Source: Macrophomina tecta (Eukaryota > Ascomycota > Dothideomycetes > Botryosphaeriales > Botryosphaeriaceae). From it: a stretch of 64,000 nucleotides of DNA. Positions 33,710 to 45,710 of the stretch are shown in pieces. The DNA is taken from assembly GCA_024180945.1 (NCBI GenBank), contig JAKSGN010000038.1, positions 620,001 to 684,000 on the forward strand, written 5' to 3'. The notes below the pieces were generated by a model that had not been told where the DNA came from, searched no databases, and saw nothing but the letters and a program-made list of their open reading frames with translations. The first letter of the stretch is position 1. The number at the start of each line of letters is the position of its first letter. Position numbers and translations under genes: made by a program.

Positions 33710-36594
33710 TTGACAGTTCTAAGGAACGGAAGATTAAGAATGTTTGACGGCTTTATACTACGTGGAGACTGATGTAGCACCTTGAGGAGGAACATCATGA
33801 TAAAATGAACTCATTCGCTAGAGCCCGGTAGATTATTGCTAAGGTTTGGTTTAGGTTAGGAGTGCCGTGGTATCATTGCAGCATCTTTAAGAGCTGGGCG
33901 GATTTCCGCAGAAACGACTGCTGTAGCGCGAAAAAGGTGGGTGTTGATCTGTGGCCACTAGAAGTCGCAGTGATTCAGTAATGTCTTGACTGAAAGCAAG
34001 ACAAGTTGCCAAAGCGGAAATGGCCATAGTCCTGTGTTGTTGGTACAAGCTTTCGGTTGACTTACGAAGGCGTCGGGTGCGGTCTTAATAGCCAATACTA
34101 AGGGCTAAGCTGACTATGTATATTCTTGGTTTTGATATATCGGCGTCGCTAAGTTATTACCTTGTACCACTCCGTTTGAGGAACAATAAGCGAGCAAATA
34201 AAAGCCCTAGGTGCTCGCAACGCGCCTACACTTTTGTCTCAGGACGCTTAAACCGCTCTTCGCCTATCCTGCCGGATCTACTTGGTTTACACACTCAAGC
34301 ACGTGCCCCGCCTACCTGGACGTGGTCTGTTCTGCATTGGGAATTAATTGGCCAGTTTTTGTTCCGTAGCCAAATTGGACTGTTCTGATACAAAGTGCGC
34401 CCAGAGCTGCATTGCATTGCAAGGCGGGGCTCAGCGAGTTCGACTCCATCGCTAAAAGTCAGTAGCAACAATGGGAGCTTGTAAGTAATATATCTGCGTA
34501 TCAGGTTTGCTTGCAGATCGTGTGGGCAAAAGCCGCAGTTAAGCCCATAGCTCGATAGCACTCAGAGCGGCACGCATAGCTAGGCCTGGTTTGCATCAGG
34601 AGCAGACACCAACCTCGGCCAAGAAGACCAAGAGGGCAGTTTATTTGACAGAATAAGACTTGCAACCTGTTGATGTGAATAGCCAGGGCTCGTCAAGATT
34701 GCAACCACTAGCCAACCTCTCCTGTGCTACCCTGCCCCAGAATTACGAGTCTGGCGTAGAAACGGCGCGTGTACGGGTGAAGGGTCATGGCAATTTCATT
34801 GGAAAGGAAAATATGATGCTAATACGAGATGCCAGGATCAGATTGACTTTATGAACAGACACATGAGAAGAAACCAACCTTCAAGACCGAAGGAAACGAC
34901 GGCGTCGATCCATCGAGGGAGCATCTATAGCTTGGTCACCTGACGATCCTAAATAAGAATGCTCTTATACGGTCACTTCTTCCGCATACCGAAGGGTAGC
35001 TCATTTCAGACATGGCATTATGTCTTCTTTGTATCACATCGTTGACCTAAGACAGCCAGGGCACCCACTTGGGATCGCCAGGTTCTTGGAGTCGTCACTG
35101 GCATCGGTGGACGACCGGAGATGGGGGCAAAAGCAGCTGGTAATCGCATCGTGAACCAGAAACGATTGGGTTGTACAGCTACAGCCAAGGCATGGCAGCG
35201 CAGCCAGGACGAAGGATGAAGAGGGGCTCACTCGCGATTGGGAGAAGTCCCCCTACTTCCTTTTTTTGAATTGGGGATTCTCAAAGCTCAAGGACACCGG
35301 TCAACCGACTCGGACATTAGTGCGAATCTGACCGGAGCCTGATCGGCGGCTGGCTTTCCATATAACGGGTAGCACTTCGAACCTGACATTGGTATCAGGT
35401 AGCCATACAATCCTGAAGCGCGCAAATTTCTGTTCGTATGTTGCCATAGGACAGCGTTTTGGTATGATCGAGGGCACAGTGATAGGGCAGTGATGAGGAC
35501 TCACTTTCCAGTCGTCTCCACATCACCCAGTTGTGTAGTTGAAGCGGAGCGAGGTCTGATCATTCGTGCCGCTTTCCTGTCCGGCCTTTTCCCCTGCCCA
35601 TTTTTCCGCTTTGCCTGCTCCTGTTCCCCCGCTCAACATGCGGTTGGCCACTCCGCTAGGCCCTTGTTCTCTTGCCGCGCCCAACCTTCACGCTCGCGCA
35701 ATCTTCCACAATGCCAGCCCTGTCTCAGTCTCCAACCTTGTGCGCCTGATTGCCTGGTTTGACTGATGGCAGTCACCCCGATTACTCATCCTGTAAAGCA
35801 CATGAGGACCATCAACCATGATTAGCATGCTCATTGCATTATAACACCCTTCATCTAGCTTCCTCCACACGAATTTTCAAAGCCGTATTAGTGCGGAACA
35901 AATTCTTGCTCTTCAAACACCGGTTCCTGAGCATACGCGCAAAAACCCACAGAGAAGGGGAAAGAAGCGCAGAGTCGACCTCTTCTTTAAATCAGATCTC
36001 AAATACATTGAGGGGAACGCTTTTTAGCGTGAAATGCTGCAAGGTCTTGTACACGGTAGCAAGTTCGGCCGCCGCAGACATAGACCCGTTGGGACCGTAG
36101 GTGTGCTGTGCAGTTCTGAAGGCAGAGAGGAACAATAGATACATACTACCGCTCTCCAGACCATTCAAATATTTGCGCCTATATTTAGCTGACAGACACA
36201 AGCCGGCAGTTTCTTGGCTGCCGTCAGTGATTACCACCTTCCTTTTCCGTTGCGGCAGCCGAATGCTTGGCGGCCCGCAATTGAGGATTGCGCCATCGCG
36301 GGCAACTCATTTTCCAGTTATATGTGTCTGGATCGGCCTCGGTCGGCGACAGATCTGGAAGTCGATCGTTCGATATTCCATGCCAAGAAAAGCTCGCCAT
36401 CGCCGGAAAAAATTATGAGCTGCGTTGCCGCCACGACAAGTTTTCGCTCGGCTGAGGACTGGGATGTCGCAGTTTAATCATGCCGAGCGACAGGAGAAGC
36501 ATTTAAAGACGTGGCAGTGGAGGGTTCCTGACTCGGCAACCTCCTCAGTCCTCGATACTACCATACAGCAAGCCAAGTGCCGCCAGAGGTAGCC
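33710..36594. other. Long intergenic region (2.9 kb), no gene recognised
   Basis: Sequence between the permease pseudogene and the UNC93-like gene. Open frames are all 105 codons or fewer, lack family features and are often matched by equal frames on the other strand. The last 200 bp before 36595 (TTTAAAG near 36503) should carry the promoter of the downstream gene. An undetected small or non-coding gene cannot be excluded. Confidence 0.5.
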
Positions 36595-38129
36595 ATGTCT
36601 TCAGCCAAGGACCAATCCGCGGCCGTGGCAGTTCAGCATTCCCTATCCAGCAATGATGAAGAAAACTCGGGGCCGAAATATGCCTGGAGACACGGCACGC
36701 TATTCAATGCCTTCGTTATTGGCGGTGTTGGCTTCATGGCTCCTGGACTCTGGAACGCCATGAACCTCCTCGGTGCGGGAGGAGCCCAGAAGCCTTTCCT
36801 GGTCAACGCGGCCAACTCTTTAGTGTTTGGATTGATGGGATTTCTCTGCCTGTTCGGAGGACCAATTGCAAACCGCATCGGACTAGCCCGTACTTTGCTC
36901 CTTGGGGCTGTGGGTTACCCCCTCTACTCGGCCGGGCTTTACACGAACAATCGTTATGGAAACGTATGGTTTGTCCTCGTTGGTGCCGCAGCTTGCGGTA
37001 TTTCCGCTGGTCTCTTCTGGGCATCCGAAGGCGCTGTGGCGCTGGGCTATCCGGAGCCCACCAAGCGCGGGAAGTACATGAACATCTGGCTCTGGTTCCG
37101 TACCGGCGGGCCGCTGCTCGGAGGGCTCATCGTGCTGGCCATGAACAACGACGCGAACGCCAAATCCAAACGCAAGGTTTCATCCCAGACATACCTTGTG
37201 TTCATCGCACTGCAGTGCTTGAGCGTGCCGTTGGCTTTACTGCTGTCACCACCAGAAAAGGTCATCCGCAGTGACGGCAGCAGGGTCATCATACGCGCCG
37301 AAAACAGTTTCAAGGCCGAGCTGAGAGCTCTCTGGAAAGCCAGTCAACGCAAGGATATCTTGTTGCTGTTGCCCGTCTTCTGGGCGGCGTACTTCAACCA
37401 GTATAGCGGAAACTTTCAGACTTACTACTTTGGCGTGCGCGCTCGCGCTTTGATTGGCTTCGTATCAAACTTCGGCACGCTTCTTTCCTCCCAACTCATG
37501 AGCACCCTGCTCGACTACAAGGGACTCGGGGTCAAGAAGCGTATTACGTACGGCTTCTACTACGTCATTGTCTGGCACATCATTGCATGGGTTTATGGTT
37601 GGGTCGTCCAGGAGAAGTACACGAAGAATCCGCCAGCCTACGACTGGGAGGATGCAGGCTTCGTCGAAGGATTTTTCGTGCTGCTGCTGTGGGACTTTGC
37701 GCGCCAAGCCCTCCAAAACTGGCTCTACTACTTGCTCGCCACCAAAACAGATAACATCTCCGAGCTCAGCAGGTTTTCCGGTATACTGAGGGGTCAGGAA
37801 AGTTTCGCGCAAGCCATCAGCTTCGGGTTGAACACCCAGGAGTGGAAGGGTGGAAGGGTTCCGCTGGCGGTGAACACAATCTTGCTCGGTAAGCCCAGAT
37901 CCTTTCTCACCACTACGACATGCGGATTCTAAGAAAGAGCAACTCAGGGCTGGCTGTTATCCCTACTTGGCTCGTCGTCAGAGATCATGTTCCCATCGAA
38001 ACCGATAAGGTTGCCGCGCCGCAGCAAAGCGACGAAGAAAGGCCTGAGAAGACGGATATCCTCAGTCCCGAGGACAAGGAGCACTTTGCTGTTGCTCGTA
38101 CTGGAGTTGGCCGTGATGCTGCCATCTAG
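36595..38129 (+). CDS. UNC93-like major facilitator protein
   Basis: Exons 36595-37888 and 37948-38129 (59-nt intron, GTAAGC...CTCAG) give 491 residues. The ATG at 36595 is chosen; a longer frame upstream begins with GTG. About ten to twelve hydrophobic helices are visible, with family features GGVGFMAPGLWNAMNLLGAGG (helix 1) and the loop FWASEGAVALGYPEPTKRGKY. Later parts include LPVFWAAYFNQYSGNFQTYYF and GFYYVIVWHIIAWVYGW. The cytosolic tail is acidic and charged (EERPEKTDILSPEDKEHF). UNC93-like proteins in fungi are MFS-fold membrane proteins of poorly known substrate, sometimes found in metabolite clusters. It is upstream of an amino-acid permease on the same strand, 817 bp apart, so it is probably transcribed separately. 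Confidence 0.87.
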
Positions 38130-38946
38130 ACGCACTTCTTTGCATGTTGTATATGCTTTGATTGCTCCGCTTTTCTTTTCTTTTCTTTTTTTTTTCTTTT
38201 TTTCTTTTTTTTTTTACAGGGGCAGATGAGATCGGTTAGTGAATGCGAAGAAGCCCTGCCAAAATATCGCGTTGCCGGTGGCTGGAGCCGGACTTCTGGT
38301 GATTTCGGCTGTTTCCCCGCCATCTGCACGTCAGCAACGATCTCGATACCCGAAAGTCAGCTTGGCTTCGCCTTTTTTCTTTTTTTTCCACTAGTACGTT
38401 TTGTTTGGAGACTGGATTGGGAAAGAATCTGCTGTTGCGTTTTTCATAGCCGCCCCTGTGTCGAGTATTGGATGAGTGCTCACTGCTGCAACGCCCTCCG
38501 CATGCCGTCCTGAAACTCGGTCCTCTCGGTACGCACCGCAGCCCGCAGTGGTGAAGTCAGCGTCAAGCGCGCTCGTACGATGCTTCGTTATCGTGAGATA
38601 AAAGCGCGACTCTCTACCAATCCGGAGGTGGCATTTTCCGAGGGGGTTGGGCACGATGCGAGAGTGCCGACAAGATGGCGAGCTCCACCCAGGCCCTGAC
38701 GCGATCGGATTGAGTAACTACACCCGGCAACACCATGGCCTAGTCGCGTTGCTGACTCGTTGAATAAGCACGCATGCCGTGTCCACCCATCGGCAATCTG
38801 CGAAGCACGCCATTCGCGCCGGCTTTTTGTCCAGCCTTGCAGCCTCCGTCCCCTTCCTTTATTTGACGCAGCCGCACCGCATCTCGTCACTGCGTCTTCC
38901 CTGGTACCAGGCCTCGAGTACATGCCGTGCTCGGTGAGAGGTCAAA
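38130..38946. other. Intergenic region between the UNC93-like and amino-acid permease genes
   Basis: Includes a pyrimidine tract of about 45 nt (near 38169-38218, C/T only, repeated CTTTT units) just after the UNC93 stop, probably in the 3' UTR. The rest is GC-rich with no gene features and should contain the permease promoter. Confidence 0.5.
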
Positions 38947-40832
38947 ATGGCCGCGCTCGCGACCAAGTATGGGGCCGTGCAAGTCTCCCAGCAACCCGAT
39001 GCAGCACCCGCCCTGCAGCGCGACGATCACCATGGCGACTTCGTGACCCAGCATGAGGAGCAGCATCTCTCCCGCGGCCTGCACCAGCGACACATCAGCT
39101 TGATTGCCCTGGCTGGAGCTATCGTACGCCTGCGCTGCCCACAAGGAACAAGGGTTGGTGGCATTGCTAACAAGCTTTGCAGGGCACCGGCCTGTTTCTT
39201 GGCCTTGGAGGCTCAATCCAAACCGGTGGCCCTCTCGGCGCCTTGCTTGGCTATGCCACAGTCGGCTTGATCGTGTGCGCCGTCCAATTCGCGCTGGGAG
39301 AGGTCACTGCGCTGCTTCCTGTCACTGGCTCCTTCGTCCGTCACGCCGAGTTCCTCGTTGACCCCGCGCTGGGCTTTGCTATCGGGTAAGTGGGGACTGT
39401 CGCCTCCGCGGTCTGAAGGCCACGTGACGACGTGCTGACCGTTGGCCCGTCCAGGTACAACATTGTCTACGGAAACTGGCTCTCCATCCCTTCCGAAATA
39501 TCAGCAATATGCGTCCTGTTCCAGTTCTGGACCGACATCAACAGTGCCGTATGGATCATCCTCATCATCGTGCTCACTTTCGTGGTCGGCGTCTCCCTCA
39601 TCCGAGTGTATGGCGAGATCGAATTCTTCTTCGCCATACTGAAAATTGCTTTGATCATCTTTCTAATCATCCTCGGCTTGGTCATCAACTTGGGCGGCAT
39701 TCCAGGCCAAGAAAGAATCGGCTTCCGATACTGGAAACAGCCGGGCCCTTTCGTGGAGTACATCGGACGCGGAAGCTGGGGGAACTTCCTTGGCTACTGG
39801 GCTGTAATGACCAATGCGGTCTTCTCTTTCGCCGGGGTGGAAAGCGTTGCCATGGCTGCCGCTGAGACGCGCAACCCCAGGCGGGCAATTCCAAACGCCT
39901 GCAAGCGCGTCTTTGCCCGCGTCTCCATGTTCTACGTCTTGGCCGTCCTGATTGTCGGCATGCTGGTTTCGAGTGACGATCCTCGTCTTTCCGACCAGTC
40001 CGGCACCGCAGCGCAGAGCCCGTTTGTGATTGCCGCAAGTGGTGCTGGCATCAGGGCTATCCCCAGCGTGGTCAACGCAATCGTCATCACGTCCGCTTGG
40101 TCCTCCTCAAATCAGGCCCTGCTCGCCGGCACCCGTGTCCTCTACAGTCTTGCGCTGAAAGGACAGGCACCCAAGGTGTTCCTGAGGACCACCGCTTGGG
40201 GTGTCCCTTACGTGTGTGTTCTCCTCCAGACGGCCTTCATGTTCCTTGCGTTTATGAGCCTATCCAACGGTGCCCTGACCGTCTTCTACTGGTTCCTCAA
40301 CTTGACGGCTTGTGGTGTCTTGATTAGTTGGATCACCATCCTCATCAACCATCAACGACTTGTTCTCGCCATGAAAAAGCAAGGAATTCCTCTTTCGGCT
40401 CTGCCATGGCATAACGGATGGACCGGTATGTTGCCTTTTCTCCATTCTCAACCTGCTTTGCCACTGACCCTTCAGTCTACTCCACACCGGTCGCACTATT
40501 TTTCTGCGTCGTCATCCTCTTTACCGGTGGATTTACCGTCTTCACGCGGGGCAACTGGTCATCGAGCTCTTTTGTGGCCTCTTATCTGTAAGTCATCTCA
40601 ACGAACGTCTATATGTACCCGACACTAATAATTCCTACTACTCGTTAGTGATATACCATTGGTCATCGCTGCGTACCTCATTTGGAAGTTCGCTAAGAAG
40701 ACAAAGATTGTGCCCTTATCGGAAATTCCTCTAAGGGAGGCTTTGGCAGATGTTGACAGATTCCCAGAAATGCCGGAACCTGAGGTAAGAGGTTGGAGAA
40801 AAGCTTTGCACATATTGTGGGATTAGATTAGG
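38947..40832 (+). CDS. Amino-acid permease (APC superfamily, YAT family)
   Basis: Exons 38947-39123, 39183-39385, 39455-40425, 40476-40587 and 40649-40832 (introns 59, 69, 50 and 61 nt, one with donor GTACGC and branch GCTAAC) give 548 residues. The cytosolic N-terminus is followed by the helix 1 signature ISLIALAGAIGTGLFLG with GGPLGAL, then GEVTALLPVTGSFVRHAEF and YNIVYGNWLS, typical of fungal proton-coupled amino-acid permeases. Twelve hydrophobic segments are visible. The substrate (general or proline/basic amino acids) is not determined. The C-terminal tail is short (...VRGWRKSFAHIVGLD). It is convergent with the next gene, 290 bp between stops. Confidence 0.92.
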
Positions 40833-41122
40833 TGTATATATTTCCTCCGCTCGCCACACGAATTTTTGATGACCGCTTTTCAAACAGCTCCGTGAGACTC
40901 TATTCGATTCAAGCAACCAAAATGAAATTGGTCGTTTCTGCTGCAGCTACCCTGGATGCCGCAACTGTCGATAGCAAGGGAGATACCTTCATGGGGAGAG
41001 TTTGGACCGGACCACGGTATTATCCATTAAAAAAAATCAAAACACGCATGGGGGAATCTCTGTAGGAAAAGCAACTCCACCTGGCTTTCTTTCTTCTCCA
41101 CCCGTTGGTCTGCAAAACCATC

Positions 41123-42573
41123 TCAATTCCGGCCACCGTACTCGCTCCGATAATGTTTCGTACTTGAGCCTCGCGACTCCGACACAGATGCATCCCTCTC
41201 AGACCATTGCACGTCCTTTGTGACTACGATACTCGTCAATGGCAGCTGATCACTCGATCCGCCATCGCTGTGTTGGTTCGACTGAGAGCGGGTGACCGTG
41301 CTCGAGTTTCCGTACTGGCCGGAGTGTTCTTCAGAAACGGTGACAAGCTCATCCTCCAGGCGCTTGAAGTGGCGGTCACCGTTCTGGCTGCGTTTGCCTC
41401 CAGTCCCACCAATGGTGATGAGCTCGGTATTTCCGCGCGACAGGGGCTGGGTGCTCCCTTTGGAGCGCGACTTGCTACTGCCAAATTGCGACGAGACCAT
41501 TTTCATTAGAGGTCGGAGGGTGGGCAGGCAGGCACTGATAATACCGGAGGCAACTTCGACGACACACCATGTACATGCGGTGGCGAGGGTCCCTATTGGA
41601 AATCAGCAATGCCCAAACCTTTACGGGTTCGGGAACGTACAAGTGGTATCTGAAACTTGGAATTGCATGATGGTCGTAAAGCGGTAGATGCTCGCAAAGA
41701 GAACACTACTGGCGGTCAGACATGCAAAGGAGAACTCAAGCGGTGTTACTAACAAGGAGCCGAGCAGAAACATAAAGCATAGCGACGCACGCTGGGCAGG
41801 AGACACCTGGAGCTTCCAGACTTGGCCAATGGGCATGCACAGAATGGCAACATCTGTCAAGATGTTGGGCACAGCATTGCCGATGAAAGAAGCCTTGAGG
41901 TTGATGCAACTTCCGGGCACAGTCGGAAACCAAGCTTTCTTTATTGGATCGCACTGGAAGATACTGACGCAATTGATCGCGATGACCCAGCCCACGGTCA
42001 CGAACCCCAGGATGTATGCGCCGATTGTGAAGCCTCTGGTGGGAAAGATGCGCATGTACATCAGGAGCAGAGATAGCTTGACAAGTCCCACAGCAGTGCA
42101 GTAGACGCACTCGAAAGCAACGAGGAGCTACTAGAATCAGAGACCGCATCAATTGTTGCGAAGAGACGACTGTACCTTGAGGACCATGACCAGGTTCTCG
42201 GGAGGGAGGATGTTGGCATGCCTACCGAGGCCCCAGTAGATCACTAGGCAAGGAGTCAGTTGAGGTTTATTGGTAGCTACATTGTCTGACATACTGCCAT
42301 AGTTGAGTCCGCCGGCGCCGAAGCAGAAGGCCTTGGTACTGCTGATTAGCCTCCTGGGTAAACGGAGCAAGCGGGACCCAAGCATACCAACGACACCACC
42401 ATCATCCAGTCATCCGCGCCATACGTCAGACCGCGTTTGTGGCGCGCGCAAAATCTGAGGAAGACGAAGAAAGTGGCCAAAACCAGCAGAGCGGTGGTTG
42501 TGGCTTCGAGGCGTGGGCCCTTGTCAGGAACATCCTCACCCTGGGCGATCCGAGGAAGTATCACGGCCGGCAT
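41123..42573 (-). CDS. Pth11-like fungal rhodopsin-domain membrane protein (second of three)
   Basis: Exons 42573-42388, 42331-42295, 42243-42176, 42127-41641 and 41592-41123 (introns 56, 51, 48 and 48 nt; phases all close) give 415 residues. The rhodopsin domain shows RLEATTTALLVLATFFVFLR, the helix 1/2 motif TYGADDWMMVVS, then GLGRHANILPPEN. The helix 3 region is GLVKLSLLLMYMRIFPTRGF, with the conserved CDPIKKAW...GSCIN loop, and the end of the domain is TLATACTWCVVEVASGIISACLPTLRPL. About 130 residues of Ser/Gly/Arg-rich cytosolic tail follow. The first intron's acceptor was chosen for frame and family fit and is the least certain. Probable plasma-membrane sensor; ligand unknown. Confidence 0.85.
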
Positions 42574-43853
42574 GACAGCATATTGGGACGGATGTCGGAA
42601 GGAGGTGAGCAGGCAGGAACGGGGTCGTCGGATCAAGTACTGCTGGAAGGAAGCATGGAAGGTCGCGAGATCAGGGAACAAGTGCAGAAACTAGCGTTGA
42701 CCACCTTAGGGGTGGGGTCATCACGTCTCAAGACAATCTCAGTCGCCCTCGGATGGGCATCCGGACTGTTTTTTTTTTTTTTTTTCCTGGTATCGATATC
42801 GATACTAGGGCCCGCGGGCAAGGGGATGCTGGTTTTTTGACACTTCTCCAGGACATTAGCGCGAGATAGACGCCGGAACAACGTCCGCAGCCTCGATGCG
42901 TGCATTTTAAAGGGGTGAGAGTGTTTGATATCCCGTTCGCCTTGCTCTTTTCGGAGGACAAAGCGAGGAAGAGCCGTTGGATCCGCAGGCAGATGGGCCC
43001 CACTTTGGGAGTTTTCAGACCAGCAGGCCACGGCGGACGCTCGGGATGCATCCGCCTCATGGCCAAAAGAAGCAGGGGGCGGCAGCGATCTGTACGGCTC
43101 CGGGCTAGTGGCCGGCCAGCTTTGATGCGCTTACGTGGTGCTGAACATGGCTCGCGACCGCACATGTGGGCCTTCAAAGGGCGACGGCCGGGGCCGCAGA
43201 GGTTCGTGACGGGAACCAGGAATGGTGACGATAAAACCGTTGTCGAGTAATTAGCGCGTAGGCGGGCGGGGAATAAGCTTGTGCTTCCTGGCCGTTGACT
43301 ACCCTTCTGGAACTGCCGGCGCAGGCGGACACGGTGCGGAGATTATTCGTGGATGATAGGATGCGCTTGCCACGTGGAGTTTGGTCGAGGTCCCTGTCGT
43401 TCATCCATACACTCCGTATTCACTTCAAGCGTCCTCCACCGCCCGCCCCTCGCTACACTCGCCATGCAATCTCTGCCATGAAGGACGCTGAGAGCAAACA
43501 TTTCCACAACAGATGCTCCGCTTGGAAGACAGACAAGGAAACCATGACTGTTGATTGCGAAGGACGGAGGCGCCTCCTGAAGGGATGTAGTGAAACGATA
43601 GCCCCGAGTGGCCCTGACTCGCCGCACTCTCCGCCCAGCAACACGTTCGACGACGAGCCTCGAGCCTCATCGGATGAGGGCCTGTAGCGCGGATAGCGGT
43701 ATCCTAGGCCGGCTTTCACCATAGACTCCATATAACGGCCCATTGCCGGCCCACCACCGTGATGCCTCTGCTTCCTCCAGCCTCCAGTTCTCCAGCTCCC
43801 AACCTCGCCGTTGCTCAACCCCAGATCCGGATCCCGCTTCCGACGCCGCCAAG
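42574..43853. other. Divergent promoter region between Pth11-like gene 2 and the hydrolase
   Basis: GC-rich, 1.28 kb, with a 17-base T run at 42769-42785. Many overlapping frames occur on both strands without features. A TATAA box at 43731-43735 belongs to the hydrolase. Confidence 0.5.
43731..43735 (+). promoter_or_regulatory. TATA box of the alpha/beta hydrolase gene
   Basis: TATAA 119 bp upstream of the ATG at 43854, about the same spacing as in the small secreted protein gene. Confidence 0.4.
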
Positions 43854-44706
43854 ATGTCGAACAAGCCAACCATCGTCTTCGCTCCCGGTGCCTGGCACAC
43901 TCCCGACTGCTTCGACCTTGTGCGTGAGCAGCTGCACGCACGCGGCTGGGCCACCGAGGCCGTGGCCTATCCTTCAGTGGGTGCGGAGCCCCCGAACAAG
44001 GGTCTCGCCGAGGATGCTGCCGCCGTCCGCGCAGTCCTGGAGAGGCTTGCGGATGAGGGCAAGGAGATCGTCCTGACTGTGCACTCGTATGGCGGCCTGG
44101 TCGGCCAGAACGCCGTCGAGGGCCTGGGCTACAAGCAGCGCCAGGCTGCTGGCAAGAAGGGCGGCGTTATCCAGTTTGTCTACATGGCCGCATTTGTTGC
44201 GCCAAAGGGCGCCACCATCAAGCAGATGCTGGGTGGCCAGTTCCTCCCCTGGATGAAATTCGAGGTAAGAAGCACTGGCGATTTGTCGACGGAGCGTCTC
44301 CCGAGCAACACGAGATTGGCCGATGACATGAGCGAGAGTGGGCCGCGGGGCTGACTAGCGGGTGCAGGGTGACTACTGCCACGCTCAGACCCCTGAGCAG
44401 GTCTTTTATCACGACGTCGACAGCGAAGGGCAGAAGAAGGCCATCGCCGCGCTCAAGCACAACTCGGCCCGCATCTTCACGGATGAGGTTCTGTACGAGC
44501 CGTGGCATGACATCTCGTGCTTCTACCTGTTCTGCGAGGCGGACCAGGCGCTGCCTCTGTCCATTCAGCAGCAGATGGCGCAGGCCCTGGGCCCTAACGC
44601 GGCATCTTTCACTTCTGTCGGCTCCCATTCGCCCTTCCTCAGCCAGCCCAAGGAGGTCGTCGAGGGCCTCGAGCACGCTGCTAGAGTTGGTCAGGAGAAG
44701 CTCTGA
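43854..44706 (+). CDS. Alpha/beta hydrolase (small esterase type)
   Basis: Exons 43854-44264 and 44368-44706 (103-nt intron, GTAAGA...GTGCAG, branch GCTGAC) give 249 residues, the usual size for this fungal subfamily. The first strand IVFAPGAWHTPDCF carries the oxyanion-hole loop. The nucleophile elbow is LTVHSYGGLVG (Ser in H-S-Y-G-G). The acid is in CEADQALPL and the catalytic His in SHSPFLSQP. The fold resembles plant methylsalicylate/hydroxynitrile-lyase-type esterases and bacterial relatives; the substrate is unknown. No signal peptide, so cytosolic. An open frame continues upstream of the chosen ATG but is Ser/Pro-rich and unlike the family. Confidence 0.88.
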
Positions 44707-45710
44707 AATACTGGAAGGGTGTATCGTCTTTCACTGCGCATGATACCACGAGTTCATAATGAGGGAATACCCACTTCGCACCGAAGACCGATCTGTTCAG
44801 TGTCGCGTTTTGATGATTGCTCCAAGACCCTGTTTGCCGGGCACCACTCTCTGCCTAAATTGCTCCAAATCGTTGATCCCAAGTCCCAAGCCTACAAGAG
44901 TGGAGTAACATGCTTTTTTCCATGCAGAGGGCTGTTTCATCTGTTCAAAGGTCGGCCCTGACGCGGCTTGCGAGAGCTTAGCCAAAGCTTGACGCTGGAA
45001 CGAGATTGCATCCATCGCCTCGCCCGGGAAATCCTCGCTCTTACATTTGCATGCCCTTGTCCGTAGATGGTACGTAACAGTGTCAGGCCACTTATCTTGC
45101 TTGGAATCATGGCTGCTCACTGTAGCTCCTCGGCGCTCGGGATATCCGCAGCCGCGGTTTGCGTGGACTTTGCATGACCCACAGCAGCGTCTTGCCTCAA
45201 AGAGGTCGACAGTCACGAAATGGGAAGCTTTTTGAAATGCCGTTGCGTGAAGAGCTCACGTGAAAGGGATGTATCGTCAGCCTAACAGATATTCCACGCT
45301 GATACTCAAGCCGGAAAATGTGGATGAATCTCGCTCTCTGGACACGCCGTAGAGAGCACCAAAAGATCGCTGCACAATGCGGGTTCTCTAGAAGGTGGAA
45401 GGTAATGGACGCGCGCATTCGGACTGTTCAGCAGCCAGTGTGACATATCTGAGTCCACGAACTGTTGATTTCATGACCAATGGCGGGCTTTCACACGGAC
45501 GCAGCAGACGGGAGGAAGCATCAGGCGTGCGAGACTACGGAGGCCGGATGCGTCTGCAGAAGTAGCAGATCGAATCAGTATACATTCATGACTAAAGTAT
45601 GAGATGAAAACGCCACGGGCCAAACCAATAACTCCATCAGATGTCCCCACCTCCATGAGCGCCGGCGCAATGGCCAAAACATGAAACTTTTGGTCCGTGT
45701 AGCATACGCA
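44707..45710. other. Intergenic region between two convergent genes (1.0 kb)
   Basis: Holds the 3' ends of the hydrolase (+) and SYF2 (-). Frames are short and featureless; no further gene seen. Confidence 0.5.

Noticed and set aside
34430..34460. AGTTCGACTCC, one mismatch from a pol III B-box
   Set aside because: No tRNA cloverleaf around it; the complementary AGCGA/TCGCT flanks close an 11-base loop, not a T arm.
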